Source: an uncultured Eubacteriales bacterium (lineage in GTDB: Bacteria; Bacillota; Clostridia; Oscillospirales; UMGS1783). Taken from it: a stretch of DNA of 5,905 nt. Shown piece after piece: positions 1 to 5,857 of the stretch. The translations under genes were made by a program, and so were the position numbers. The notes beneath the pieces are model-generated. The model saw nothing but the letters and a program-made list of their open reading frames with translations, was not told the DNA's origin and made no database searches. Location: NCBI GenBank assembly GCA_905209135.1, contig CAJLRT010000080.1, positions 1 to 5,905 of the forward strand, read 5' to 3'. Positions within the stretch are counted from its first letter, which is position 1. Each line of letters opens with the position of its first letter.

Positions 1-48
1 TACGAGATCACTGTGTGACTGGAGTTCAGACGTGTGCTCTTCCGATCT
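1..48 (+). other. Illumina TruSeq P7/index adapter (non-biological)
   Basis: This is sequencing adapter, not genome. Bases 1-8 are the end of the P7 flow-cell primer. Bases 9-14 (CACTGT) are a six-base index, the complement of ACAGTG, which I recognise as TruSeq index 5. Bases 15-48 are the read-2 adapter ending in GCTCTTCCGATCT. An untrimmed read-through read was evidently assembled onto the contig end. Translation of this piece gives the familiar artefact peptide CSSDL fused to the neighbouring gene. Genome sequence starts at about base 49. Confidence 0.98.
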
Positions 49-49
49 G

Positions 50-412
50 CTCGACCGCGTCGGCCTGAAAGACCGCGCCGACGCTTACCCCTCCCGCCTC
101 TCCGGCGGGCAGAAACAGCGCGTCGCCATCGTGCGCGCGCTGTGCATGGACCCTGACGTCATGCTCTTTGACGAGCCCACAAGCGCGCTCGACCCGGAAA
201 TGGTCGGCGAGGTGCTCGAGGTTATGCGCGACCTTGCGGCGAGCGGGATGACGATGGTCGTCGTCACGCATGAGATGAACTTCGCCAAGGAGGTCGGCAC
301 CCGCATCATCTTCATGGACGAGGGCAAAATTGTGGAGGAAAACGCGCCGGAACCGTTTTTCGCCAATCCCCGGAGCGAACGCCTCAAGACCTTTCTGGCA
401 AAGGTGCTGTAA
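50..412 (+). CDS. Polar amino-acid ABC transporter ATP-binding protein, C-terminal half (5' truncated by adapter)
   Basis: This is the ATPase subunit of an ABC importer, most like the GlnQ/HisP/ArtP group that powers uptake of polar amino acids at the cytoplasmic face of the membrane. The visible 120 residues contain the ABC signature LSGGQKQR (residues 17-24), a Walker B strand with its catalytic glutamate (VMLFDEP, 37-43), the D-loop SALD (45-48) and the switch histidine in VVVTHEM (H74). The C-terminal ending, [14 protein letters not shown], is typical of GlnQ-type proteins. Family members are about 240 residues, so roughly the first half, including Walker A and the Q-loop, is missing. The loss is due to the adapter join at base 48, not to a biological deletion. 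The frame stays open into the adapter, so any start codon called there is false. A terminator follows at 491-521. The cognate permease and binding protein are not in the window, so the exact substrate is unknown. Confidence 0.93.
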   Translation, partial: LDRVGLKDRADAYPSRLSGGQKQRVAIVRALCMDPDVMLFDEPTSALDPEMVGEVLEVMRDLAASGMTMVVVTHEMNFAKEVGTRIIFMDEGKIVEENAPEPFFANPRSERLKTFLAKVL

Positions 413-425
413 CGGCGCATACGGG

Positions 426-474
426 AAACGCCCGCGCCACCTCAAGCGCCGCGCCGGCTCTGCCGCGGGCGTTT
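426..474 (+). other. Inverted repeat / hairpin downstream of the ABC ATPase gene
   Basis: AAACGCCCGCG at 426-436 is perfectly complementary to CGCGGGCGTTT at 464-474. This gives an 11-bp GC-rich stem around a 27-base loop, starting 14 bases after the ATPase stop codon. Only three T residues end the stem, so it is a poor terminator by itself. It may stabilise the 3' end of the mRNA or assist the stronger terminator just downstream. Confidence 0.5.
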
Positions 475-490
475 ATGGAAACAGACGGAA

Positions 491-521
491 ATCCGCCGCT
501 GTACAGCGGCGGATCTTTTTT
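491..521 (+). terminator. Intrinsic terminator of the ABC ATPase gene
   Basis: ATCCGCCGCT (491-500) and AGCGGCGGAT (505-514) form a perfect 10-bp stem closed by a GTAC tetraloop. C and six T residues follow directly (515-521). This is a textbook rho-independent terminator for + strand transcription, 78 bases after the ATPase stop. On the opposite strand the stem is followed by only a few T residues, so it is less likely to work in that direction. Confidence 0.88.
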
Positions 522-719
522 GTGCGGGAATACCTTGCGGCGGGGCGCGCGGGAGCTCCTGACGGCGAAGTTCGGCGCACAGGACGGGGCCGCTCGGACG
601 GCAACGGGCGCGGCGGGGCGCGGGGCCGCACGGCCGGCGGCACAAGGGCGCGCCGAAATGAAGAAAGGACGGCGGAGAGAGCGGCATTACAGGAGACCGG
701 CCGGGCTTTTTTTTGTGAA

Positions 720-750
720 CAGAGGGCGCTTCCGTCGGAAGCGCCCTCTG
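720..750. repeat. Perfect inverted repeat, first of a related hairpin pair
   Basis: CAGAGGGCGCTTCC (720-733) and its exact complement GGAAGCGCCCTCTG (737-750) form a 14-bp stem with a three-base GTC loop. No T tract follows the stem on either strand: TGATTACC on the + strand, TTCACAAA on the minus strand. It is therefore not a standard intrinsic terminator, although eight T residues lie just before it at 707-714. The core GCGCTTCC/GGAAGCGC is shared with the hairpin at 851-881, which suggests the two are copies of one element or were made by local duplication. Confidence 0.7.
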
Positions 751-846
751 TGATTACCGGCGCCGGGGGCGGGGCGCACAGGCGCGCGCCCTGCGGCTGG
801 CGTTTTCGGGACGGGACTTTCAGGGCATACGCCGGGCCGTTTTCCG

Positions 847-881
847 TAAAAGAGCGGCGCTTCCGATGGAAGCGCCGCTCT
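847..881 (-). terminator. Probable intrinsic terminator of the minus-strand operon
   Basis: AGAGCGGCGCTTCC (851-864) and GGAAGCGCCGCTCT (868-881) form a perfect 14-bp stem around a three-base loop. Read on the minus strand, the stem ends in CTCTTTTACGG, so a short T run sits at its base. It lies 39 bases after the stop codon of the 1023-residue gene, the usual place for a terminator. The T run is short, so its strength is uncertain. The core sequence is shared with the hairpin at 720-750. Confidence 0.7.
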
Positions 882-919
882 GTATCGGCCGGACGCGCCG
901 GCGGAATGGAGGCGGGAAA

Positions 920-3900
920 TTACCGGGCGGAAATTCTTCTGCGGATAGTGCACAGGCCGCACAGCGCCAGCGCGGCGGCGGCAAGACCGACGGCGGCAAA
1001 CACGACAGGATCGCCGGTTTCGGGGTTTGTCAGAAGATGAATGACAAGCGCGTTGTCCTTATGCGCCCAGTTCGCGGGCCCGCCGCAGGTTGCGGCGCCC
1101 GTGGTGATATTGTAGCGGTTCGCCGCGTCGCCGCCGGTGTAGGGCGCGCCCACGCTGGCCGACAGGGCGATGGTGCTGGAGGTGATGTTCGTTTTGACAA
1201 AGGGGATGCGGACCTCATAGGTGTAGGTGCGGGCCTCGGGGTCGTACACAATGGCGTAATCCTCGGCGGGCAGCTCCCATGCCGCATGCCCCTGGGTGAA
1301 GGTGTAGGACGCCTTCTCCCCGTTTACAAGGCCCATCATGAATCCGGTGTACTGCTCATAGTCCTGCCCCTCAAAGGGAATGATCTTGACGGTGTGGTCC
1401 TTGTCATAGCCCGAGACGGAGAAAATGAAATGCGCCGATTTATACAGGTCGCTCACATTCGTGCAGGTCTCGTCCAGATCGCACTCGTCGATGGTGGCGC
1501 CGATATAGAGATATTTCGCGTCGTTGGTCACATAGAGCCTGACGTTCTGCTCGGGGTTCACGGAGGAGGGGTCAAATTGCCAGAAGTTGCCCCAGGTGGC
1601 CTGGCAATGGCCGGGCGTGGTGGACACGACGGGGCCGCCGCCCCATTCGGCGTCGGTGATTCTGCCGTCGATCGTGACTGCCTGGGAGATGGCAGGCGCG
1701 GTGTCCTTCACGAACACGTCTATGTTCTTCCGGGTGTCGTTGAGCGTGATCCTGAGGGCGTTGCCGTCCTTATGCGCCATGTTGCCGGGGCCGCCGCAGA
1801 AGGCGTAGCCGGTGGCGATCTGGTAGACGTTGGCAAACGCAGTGCCCACCCGCTGCTGCGCGATCGAGGCGCTCAGCGCAATGTCAAGCCCGTCGTGGAG
1901 GTTGATGTTCGTCCGGTTCATGGGCACTTTCAGCTCATAGGTATAGGTTTCAGACGCGGCGTCATACGCGACCGCATAGTTCTCGGCGGGCAGTTCCCAC
2001 GGGTCTATCCCCTGCGTTTTGCACTGGGCCGCGGGCTTTCCGTTGACAAAGCCGAGGCAGAAAGAGGTGTACTGCTCGTACTTATCGCCCTCGAATTCGA
2101 TGACCTTGACGGTGCTGTCCTTGTCATAGCCCGAGACGCTGAAGCCGAAGCTCGCGTACTGCCAGAGCTCGCCGGCGCTGGTGCAGCCGGTATCCATCTG
2201 CGCCTTGGTGAGCGTTGCCGCGACGTAGAGATACTCCTTGTCGTTGGTGACATAGAGTTTGGCGTTCTGCGCGTCGTTCACCGCGCCGGGGTTGTAGGAC
2301 CAGAAGTCCAAAACATCGTCCGCCGACGTGGCGTGGCCGGGCGTGGTGGAAACGACTGCTTTGCCCCATTCCGCCTCGGAGACCTTGCCGTCGAGCTTGA
2401 TTTTACCGGAGAAAGCAGACGCCTTGCCGCCGATCCAGGTTTCGGGCGTTTCAGGCGTCACGGGCGGTGCGGACGGTGCGTTCAGGGTGATCTTCAGGGC
2501 GTTGTCCTTATGGGAGAACGCCCCGGCACCCTGGGCGCCGGCGACGCCGGTTGTGATATTATAGCGGTTTGCGCCCGGGTTTGCCGGATCATACAGATTC
2601 CTGGAAAAGGGGCCTGCGGCGGAGACTGAGAGCGCGACGTCCCGCGTCTCGTCCAGGTTTATATTGGTTTTGCTGACGGGGAGCTTCACCTCGTAGGCGA
2701 TCGTTTCAGCCGCCTCGTCATACTGGATTGCGAAGTTTTCCGCAGGCAGTTCCCACGCATCTATGCCCTGGGTTCTGACCGTAGCTGTGGGCTGGCCGTT
2801 GACAAAGCCGAGCCAGAAGCCGGTGTACTGCTCGTACTGATTTCCCTCAAACTCAATGCGGGGAACGGTGGTCGCCGAGTCGTACTTGGCGATGTCGAAC
2901 CCGAAGTGCGCATTCTGCCAGAGCAGAGACGCGTCGGTGCAGGCGTTCTTGTCTATCTTCACATGGTCCAGCGTAAAGGCGAGATAGACGTTATCCGCGT
3001 CGTTGGTGACGTAGAGTTTGGCCGCCTGCAGCGGGCTGCAGTTTTCAGGGCCGAATTTCCAGAAGTTGCCCCAGGTATCCTGGCAGTGGTCGGGGCTGGT
3101 CACGACGACGGGCTGGCCCCATTCTTCCGCGCTGACTACGCCGTCGAGCGTGATGCTGCCGGAGAAGGCCGAGGCGGAATCCCCCACGCTGCCAACCGTC
3201 GGCTGGCCGCCGGTGAATACGATCAGCGGATTGGTAAACGTGTGCTGGAAGTTCTCCGCACCGAGTCCGGACGCGCCCTCAGCGCGCTGGGCGACCGGGC
3301 AGGTGAGGTACCGGTTGGCCGCGGACGCACCGTCCTGCAGCGGCGTGCGCAGGTCCATGGAGAAGACCATGCCCTCGCTGTCGGGCGAGATATTGGTCTT
3401 GGACAGCGGGATGGCCATTTCATAGATATAGGAGCTGGTTGCGTCGTCATAGGTGATGGCGTATTCGCTGTCGGCAAGGTCTGCGGGAGTCCGGCCCTGG
3501 GCCAGCCCGAAATTCGCCTTTGTCGTACCGCCTACAAGGCCCACGGCCCAATAGGAGTACTGCTCATATTCCTGGCCCTCAAACGTGATCCGGGGCACGG
3601 TGGTGGACGCGTCGTAGGCCGAGAGGGTGAACGCCAGGCTGGCGTGGGTCCACATATCGCCCGTGCCGGTACAGCCCGTGTCCTTGGCAAAGGTGTTGTT
3701 CAGCCGGACGGCGACATAGGCGTAGCTGGCGTCATGGTCGAGCCAGACGTCGTAGCTCTCGTTTTCGGGCGGCGCGGAATTCTGCCAGAAATCCCAGCCG
3801 AAGGCCGCGTTGTTTGACCAGTTTGTGTTCTTGTCGCCGTGGAAGCTGGGTTCGCCCCACTCCCCGGCGCTGAGGACGCCGTCGACGGTAACGGCGCTCA

Positions 3901-3991
3901 CCGCCGCGGCGGGGATGACGGCCGCAAGCGCGGTGGAACTGAGCGCAAAGACCATGAGCAGCGCCAGCAGCAGTGACAGCAGTTTTTTCAT
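920..3991 (-). CDS. Secreted four-domain CBM9/DOMON-like repeat protein with cell-wall sorting-like tail
   Basis: This 1023-residue protein is complete. A signal peptide (about 1-23, MKKLL then a leucine-rich core ending STALA) is followed by four tandem copies of one domain at about 34-260, 279-504, 530-752 and 770-986. Each copy has IDG/VDG/LDG with EWG near its start, a YVTND-like strand (degenerate in copy 1), an EFEGxxYEQY-type core and a YxYExxxPxxxTNI segment. Copies 2-4 also share WELPAE(N/D) and end in HKDxxAL, with a two-residue variation. The start resembles CBM9/DOMON-like beta-sandwiches, which mostly bind sugars; this assignment comes from reading motifs only. The C-terminus is NPETGD (989-994), a hydrophobic stretch and RRRISAR, the layout of an LPXTG-like sortase signal. 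The ATG overlaps the upstream stop as ATGA, with GGGAGG nine to ten bases before it. No catalytic motif is seen, so a surface-binding or adhesive role is inferred. Confidence 0.82.
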   Translation of the reverse strand: MKKLLSLLLALLMVFALSSTALAAVIPAAAVSAVTVDGVLSAGEWGEPSFHGDKNTNWSNNAAFGWDFWQNSAPPENESYDVWLDHDASYAYVAVRLNNTFAKDTGCTGTGDMWTHASLAFTLSAYDASTTVPRITFEGQEYEQYSYWAVGLVGGTTKANFGLAQGRTPADLADSEYAITYDDATSSYIYEMAIPLSKTNISPDSEGMVFSMDLRTPLQDGASAANRYLTCPVAQRAEGASGLGAENFQHTFTNPLIVFTGGQPTVGSVGDSASAFSGSITLDGVVSAEEWGQPVVVTSPDHCQDTWGNFWKFGPENCSPLQAAKLYVTNDADNVYLAFTLDHVKIDKNACTDASLLWQNAHFGFDIAKYDSATTVPRIEFEGNQYEQYTGFWLGFVNGQPTATVRTQGIDAWELPAENFAIQYDEAAETIAYEVKLPVSKTNINLDETRDVALSVSAAGPFSRNLYDPANPGANRYNITTGVAGAQGAGAFSHKDNALKITLNAPSAPPVTPETPETWIGGKASAFSGKIKLDGKVSEAEWGKAVVSTTPGHATSADDVLDFWSYNPGAVNDAQNAKLYVTNDKEYLYVAATLTKAQMDTGCTSAGELWQYASFGFSVSGYDKDSTVKVIEFEGDKYEQYTSFCLGFVNGKPAAQCKTQGIDPWELPAENYAVAYDAASETYTYELKVPMNRTNINLHDGLDIALSASIAQQRVGTAFANVYQIATGYAFCGGPGNMAHKDGNALRITLNDTRKNIDVFVKDTAPAISQAVTIDGRITDAEWGGGPVVSTTPGHCQATWGNFWQFDPSSVNPEQNVRLYVTNDAKYLYIGATIDECDLDETCTNVSDLYKSAHFIFSVSGYDKDHTVKIIPFEGQDYEQYTGFMMGLVNGEKASYTFTQGHAAWELPAEDYAIVYDPEARTYTYEVRIPFVKTNITSSTIALSASVGAPYTGGDAANRYNITTGAATCGGPANWAHKDNALVIHLLTNPETGDPVVFAAVGLAAAALALCGLCTIRRRISAR
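922..1027 (-). other. NPETGD sortase-like C-terminal sorting signal
   Basis: The C-terminal 35 residues of the 1023-residue protein read NPETGD, about 21 hydrophobic residues (V996 to I1016) and a basic end RRRISAR. This is the three-part layout of LPXTG-type signals: the motif is cut between T and G, and the protein is joined to peptidoglycan. NPxTGD variants are plausible in Clostridia, but no sortase gene is present here to confirm the pairing. If it is not cleaved, the same segment would serve as an ordinary membrane anchor. Confidence 0.68.
1034..3892 (-). repeat. Four tandem protein-domain repeats within the 1023-residue gene
   Basis: The domain copies lie at about 3212-3892 (copy 1), 2480-3157 (copy 2), 1736-2404 (copy 3) and 1034-1684 (copy 4). 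Measured at the YEQY tyrosine (residues 142, 386, 638, 878), the spacings are 244, 252 and 240 residues. Copies 2 and 3 are each preceded by the same SAFSG linker, and copy 3 also by a Pro/Thr-rich stretch near residues 506-518. The DNA is diverged but keeps short exact matches. For example, the 21 bases at 1398-1418 recur at 2118-2138, exactly 720 bases apart. This indicates internal duplication followed by divergence. Copy 1 is the most divergent and lacks WELPAEN. Confidence 0.85.
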
Positions 3992-4977
3992 TGTGTTTTT
4001 TCCTCCCTTTGGCTTGGCTTTTTATTTTTTACAACGCAGACTGCGGCGGCCGAGGCCGCACAGACGGCGGCTACGGCGGCGCACACGGCCGCGGCGGTCA
4101 TGCCGGGCCTGTATGCCGCGTACTCGGCCTCCAGCCTCTTCATCGCCAGCTCCTGCTCGTCAATCGGGTAAAAGCGTTTGCCGCGCAGGGAGTCCGCGTC
4201 GTTGAGCGCGATTTTCAGGGGGTTCGTCTTCTGGTGCGAGAACACGCCGGGGCCCATCCACGCCATGCCGCGTTCGCCCGCCTGGGAGACCAGGTAGCGG
4301 TTGCCGGAGGCCCCGTCCTTTGCCGCGTCGGTGATGTCCAGACCCATGACGACGACATTGGTATTGCTGATGTCGAGGTTGGTGTAGGCCAGCGGTATTT
4401 TGCACTCATAGTGATAGGTGCGGGCCGCGTCGTCGTACGACGCGCCGAACTGGTCGGCCGCAAGGTCGTACGTGGTCATGCCCTGTGAAGTGCAGGACTG
4501 CGCGGGCGCGCCGTTTACAAGGCCGAGCGCATAGCAGACGTACTGCTCATAGTATTCGTCCTGAAAGGTGATGACCGGGCAGACGAGGTCCTTTTCGTAG
4601 GGGGCCAGGGTGAAGGTGAAATGCGGATGCTGCCACAGGTCCGCTATATCCGTACAGGCCATGTCCCTGTCCGCGTTGACCAGTTTGCCGGCGACATACA
4701 CATAGTCCGCGTCGTTGGTGACGTACAGTTCAAACGACTGGTTTTCCGGCGCGGGAACAAACGACCAGTAGTTCCAGCCGTCCGTCTGTTTCTTGAAGCA
4801 CTCGTCGGGCGTGGTGGTGAACACCGGCTCGCCCCACTCGCCGGAGTCCACCTTACCGTCGATCACAATATTGTCCGCGGCGGTGTTTACGGTGTAATCC
4901 GCGTCCGCCGCGAAAACCGGCAGGGCCAGAGCGGCGCACAGCACGGCTGACAGCATGATTGCAACAAATTTTTTCAT
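3988..4977 (-). CDS. Membrane-anchored single-domain CBM9/DOMON-like surface protein
   Basis: This complete 329-residue protein carries one copy of the operon's shared domain. The signal peptide is about 1-23 (MKKFVAIML... ending ALPVFA). The domain spans about 36-260, with IDGKVDSGEWGEP (39-51), LYVTNDADYVYVAG (84-97), YEQY (143-146) and NRYL (226-229). It ends in NPLKIALND. A charged, probably helical stalk (about 272-292, DEQELAMKRLEAEY) leads into an Ala/Cys-rich membrane segment (about 294-316) and a basic cytoplasmic end KNKKPSQREEKTQ. There is no LPXTG-like motif, so it should stay in the membrane with the domain outside. Its ATG is preceded by GGAGGAG at 4981-4987 and lies 19 bases after the upstream gene. 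Its stop overlaps the next start as ATGA. Ligand binding is inferred from the fold resemblance; no enzyme motif is seen. Confidence 0.82.
   Translation of the reverse strand: MKKFVAIMLSAVLCAALALPVFAADADYTVNTAADNIVIDGKVDSGEWGEPVFTTTPDECFKKQTDGWNYWSFVPAPENQSFELYVTNDADYVYVAGKLVNADRDMACTDIADLWQHPHFTFTLAPYEKDLVCPVITFQDEYYEQYVCYALGLVNGAPAQSCTSQGMTTYDLAADQFGASYDDAARTYHYECKIPLAYTNLDISNTNVVVMGLDITDAAKDGASGNRYLVSQAGERGMAWMGPGVFSHQKTNPLKIALNDADSLRGKRFYPIDEQELAMKRLEAEYAAYRPGMTAAAVCAAVAAVCAASAAAVCVVKNKKPSQREEKTQ
4001..4007 (-). promoter_or_regulatory. Ribosome binding site of the 1023-residue gene, inside the upstream gene
   Basis: On the minus strand GGGAGGA is followed by nine A-rich bases and then ATG at 3989-3991. 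It lies within the last codons (QREE) of the 329-residue gene, whose TGA overlaps the start as ATGA. The arrangement fixes the start and suggests coupled translation of the two genes. Confidence 0.85.
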
Positions 4978-4980
4978 ATG

Positions 4981-4987
4981 CTCCTCC
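4981..4987 (-). promoter_or_regulatory. Ribosome binding site of the 329-residue gene
   Basis: GGAGGAG lies in the 19-base gap between the stop of the truncated upstream gene (4997-4999) and the ATG at 4975-4977. GGAGG at 4983-4987 is five bases from the ATG. This supports the start chosen and membership in the same operon. Confidence 0.85.
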
Positions 4988-4996
4988 GTGTCCGCC

Positions 4997-5857
4997 TTAT
5001 TGGCCGCCGGCTTCGGATTCTTCCGCCGCGGCAGGCTGTTCAGGTTCGTCCGCCGTTTCCGGTTCGGCTTGCCGTTTCGGCCTGCGCCGGATACAGGACC
5101 ATGCGATGACCGCCGCGGAGGCGAGCACCACGGCGCCGGAAGCGATAATGACGATCATGCACACGCCGGGCTTCCAGACGATTTCCTTTTCCACTTTTTC
5201 CACAACGACGGACTCCTGCACGGACGGCTCCGGGTCCGCCGGCTGTTCGGAAGGCGCGGCGGCCTCGGGCTCCTCCGGCTCGGGCTCTTCCGCTGCAGGA
5301 GGCGTGACGCCGGCGACGGCTGACGCGTCGTTGAGCACGATGATGGCCGCCTGCCCCTGGTGGGCGAAGTTGTTGGGACCGCCGCCAAACGCGGCGCCCG
5401 TGCCGAGCAGGAAGCGGCTGGCGCCGTCCGTCGCGCCGCTGACCGGGTTGCTGTCTATATTCAGCGCGGCGAGCATGCTGAAGGCCATGTAGTTGGTGGA
5501 TTCCAGATTCATATTCGTGCCTTCGTAGGGGATCGCGACCTCATAGGTCATGGTCTTTGCCGCCTCGTCGTATACCACGGCGTAGTCCCGGCCGGCGGTC
5601 AGTTCCACGGGGTCCACGCCCAGGGAGAGGCACTCGCTTTTCAGGCTGCCGTCGGCCAGCATGCCGATGCGGTAGCCGGTGTACTGCTCGTACTGGTCGC
5701 CCTCGAATTCAATATGCGGCACAGTCGTGTCCGGGGCGCTGTATGAAAAGGTGAAGGTGAAATTCTGGTGCTGCCACAGGTTGGCGCCGTCCGAGGAGGC
5801 GTCAGGCGTGGTATCGTGCACGACAAGGCCGAAGTACAGGTTGACGGAGTCGTTGTT
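4997..5857 (-). CDS. Membrane-anchored CBM9/DOMON-like surface protein with acidic tail (5' truncated by adapter)
   Basis: The first visible gene of the operon is cut at its 5' end by the adapter at 5858. The insert encodes 286 in-frame residues, starting NNDSVNLYFGLVV. These align with the mid-domain VTNDADYVYVAG strand of the neighbours, so the signal peptide and first domain strands are missing. A GTG at 5819-5821 could be mistaken for a start, but the homology runs through it. Visible domain marks are LWQHQNFTFTF, EFEGDQYEQYTGY (50-62) and YAVVYDEAAKTMTYEV. The domain ends near IIVLNDAS (about 178). A Pro/Glu-rich spacer (about 185-230) follows, then a membrane helix (about 231-256), RRRPKR and a Glu/Ala-rich cytoplasmic tail of about 24 residues. 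There is no sorting motif. The protein could hold further domains upstream. The acidic tail is unlike those of its two neighbours and its role is unknown. Confidence 0.8.
   Translation of the reverse strand, partial: NNDSVNLYFGLVVHDTTPDASSDGANLWQHQNFTFTFSYSAPDTTVPHIEFEGDQYEQYTGYRIGMLADGSLKSECLSLGVDPVELTAGRDYAVVYDEAAKTMTYEVAIPYEGTNMNLESTNYMAFSMLAALNIDSNPVSGATDGASRFLLGTGAAFGGGPNNFAHQGQAAIIVLNDASAVAGVTPPAAEEPEPEEPEAAAPSEQPADPEPSVQESVVVEKVEKEIVWKPGVCMIVIIASGAVVLASAAVIAWSCIRRRPKRQAEPETADEPEQPAAAEESEAGGQ

Larger units (their letters stand above)
413..919. other. Convergent intergenic region without a convincing gene
   Basis: This 507-base stretch lies between the + strand ATPase gene and the minus-strand operon. 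Short open frames cross it on both strands. They are rich in Arg, Ala, Gly and Pro, run through the hairpins, and look like chance frames in GC-rich DNA. The recognisable contents are the inverted repeats at 426-474, 491-514, 720-750 and 851-881, and a run of eight T residues at 707-714. That T run has no strong stem in front of it. No tRNA, promoter or riboswitch is evident. Confidence 0.6.

Noticed and set aside
32..49. GTG at base 32 as the start of the ABC ATPase (MCSSDL...)
   Set aside because: These codons lie in Illumina adapter sequence, and family members have about 120 more residues upstream.
26..445. Minus-strand open frame of 139 codons opposite the ABC ATPase
   Set aside because: It is antisense to a gene with clear ABC motifs and runs into the adapter. 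Its His/Arg/Ala-rich sequence has no recognisable family.
697..714. Terminator ending in the eight-T run
   Set aside because: The sequence in front (ACCGGCCGGGC) offers only a short self-palindrome or a four-base stem. I could not find a stable hairpin directly before the T residues.
475..753. Small gene in the intergenic region (92 codons, + strand)
   Set aside because: It crosses the terminator hairpin and the T-run, has no convincing ribosome binding site, and is Arg/Gly/Ala-rich like other chance frames here.
866..2629. Long open frame of 587 codons on the + strand, antisense to the large repeat gene
   Set aside because: It opposes a gene with a signal peptide, repeated domains, a good ribosome binding site and an operon context. 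Its Gly/Val/Arg-rich sequence is what the complement of GC-rich coding DNA gives. The periodic look (repeated GDV, VVGDIE) just mirrors the domain repeats.
2906..3817. Open frame of 303 codons on the + strand, antisense to domain copies 1 and 2
   Set aside because: Same reasoning as for the other antisense frame. It has no recognisable family and repeats the complement of the domain motifs.
1034..3892. CRISPR or other short direct-repeat array
   Set aside because: The repeating pattern has a 720-756 base period, is in frame and diverged, and is explained by protein-domain duplication.
5819..5821. GTG as a genuine start codon of the first operon gene
   Set aside because: Homology to the shared domain continues upstream through NNDSVNLYFGLVV to the adapter join. 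A start here would lack a signal peptide and half the domain fold.
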